Source: Leptofilum sp965368765 (GTDB taxonomy: Bacteria; Chloroflexota; Anaerolineae; Promineifilales; Promineifilaceae). Taken from it: a stretch of DNA of 5,212 nt. Made by a program: the position numbers and the translations under genes. The notes beneath the pieces were generated by a model. It saw only the letters and a list, made by a program, of their open reading frames with translations. It ran no database searches and was not told the origin of the DNA. Position 1 is the first letter of the stretch; the number at the start of each line of letters is the position of its first letter. The stretch is taken from NCBI GenBank assembly GCA_965368765.1, contig CBDUOF010000407.1, forward strand, positions 1-5,212, written 5' to 3'. Shown in pieces: positions 5,127 to 5,212 of the stretch.

Positions 5127-5212
5127 GCCAAATTGATGTTTATGCAGCAGGCTCTGCTTTACATAAGCCACCTTGTGGTTTATACTTGGGCGCAGACGGC
5201 CGTTTTGTCCAA

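Larger units (their letters stand above)
129..5203. repeat. Dispersed iterated palindrome ACGGCCGT (six exact copies)
   Basis: Exact copies begin at 129, 706, 997, 2582, 4880 and 5196. One-base variants that keep the CGGCCG core begin at 2538, 3157 and 4828. Chance expectation for an 8-mer in 5.2 kb is about 0.08. The copies sit in coding DNA in several frames, encoding for example N-G-R at 129, T-A-V at 706 and E-R-P at 2582, so one protein motif does not explain them. They resemble the behaviour of HIP1 in cyanobacteria, although the sequence is different. Confidence 0.7.

Noticed and set aside
5136..5212. Open + strand frame from ATG 5136 to the window edge, and an open - strand frame ending at a stop at 5140-5142
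   Set aside because: Both are under 26 codons inside the window, with no ribosome site for the + frame and no recognisable family in either. One could be the edge of a real neighbouring gene, but the sequence shown cannot decide which.

Overview
The window looks like chromosomal DNA from an environmental bacterium, most plausibly a filamentous or anaerobic member of the Chloroflexota. This is an inference from the protein types (an ABC-2 exporter permease, a Gly-rich general-stress protein, a B12-domain-type radical SAM protein, a SIRT5-like sirtuin), the moderate GC content, and an over-represented ACGGCCGT palindrome. No ribosomal or taxonomic marker is present, so the assignment is tentative. 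I see no phage gene, transposase, CRISPR array, tRNA or rRNA.

Layout. (1) Positions 2-1083, + strand: the C-terminal end of a protein that is probably an ABC transporter ATPase, then a complete ABC-2 type permease. They are separated by a 60-base hairpin built from heptanucleotide (GTAATTN) units. (2) Positions 1141-1873, - strand: a 200-residue general-stress-type protein with a glycine-zipper core. It has a good ribosome binding site, a dyad in its leader and an intrinsic terminator, and is convergent with the exporter genes. (3) Positions 1874-2342: a 469-base divergent intergenic region with no gene I can support. It holds a 9+9 bp inverted repeat with a 26-base spacer and a small palindrome just upstream of the next gene. 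(4) Positions 2343-5119, + strand: a likely operon of a B12-binding-type radical SAM protein, an NTF2/SnoaL-like small protein whose start lies one base after the preceding stop, and, 67 bases on, a class III sirtuin with a GTG start. (5) Positions 5120-5212: short flank with no supported gene.

How the genes may work together. The exporter pair is one unit and the stress protein stands alone. The radical SAM and SnoaL-like genes are so tightly coupled that a joint function (a methylation or rearrangement on a small molecule, with the SnoaL fold binding or processing the product) is a reasonable hypothesis, but the substrate cannot be read from sequence. The sirtuin may share the transcript without sharing the pathway.

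Main points for a second look: the iterated palindrome ACGGCCGT (six exact copies in 5.2 kb, in different reading frames), the heptad-repeat hairpin between the ABC genes, the radical SAM/SnoaL pair with its dyad-rich upstream region, and the sirtuin's altered zinc site (Tyr where the second Cys of the first CxxC is expected). I do not see clear proof of a wholly new system.
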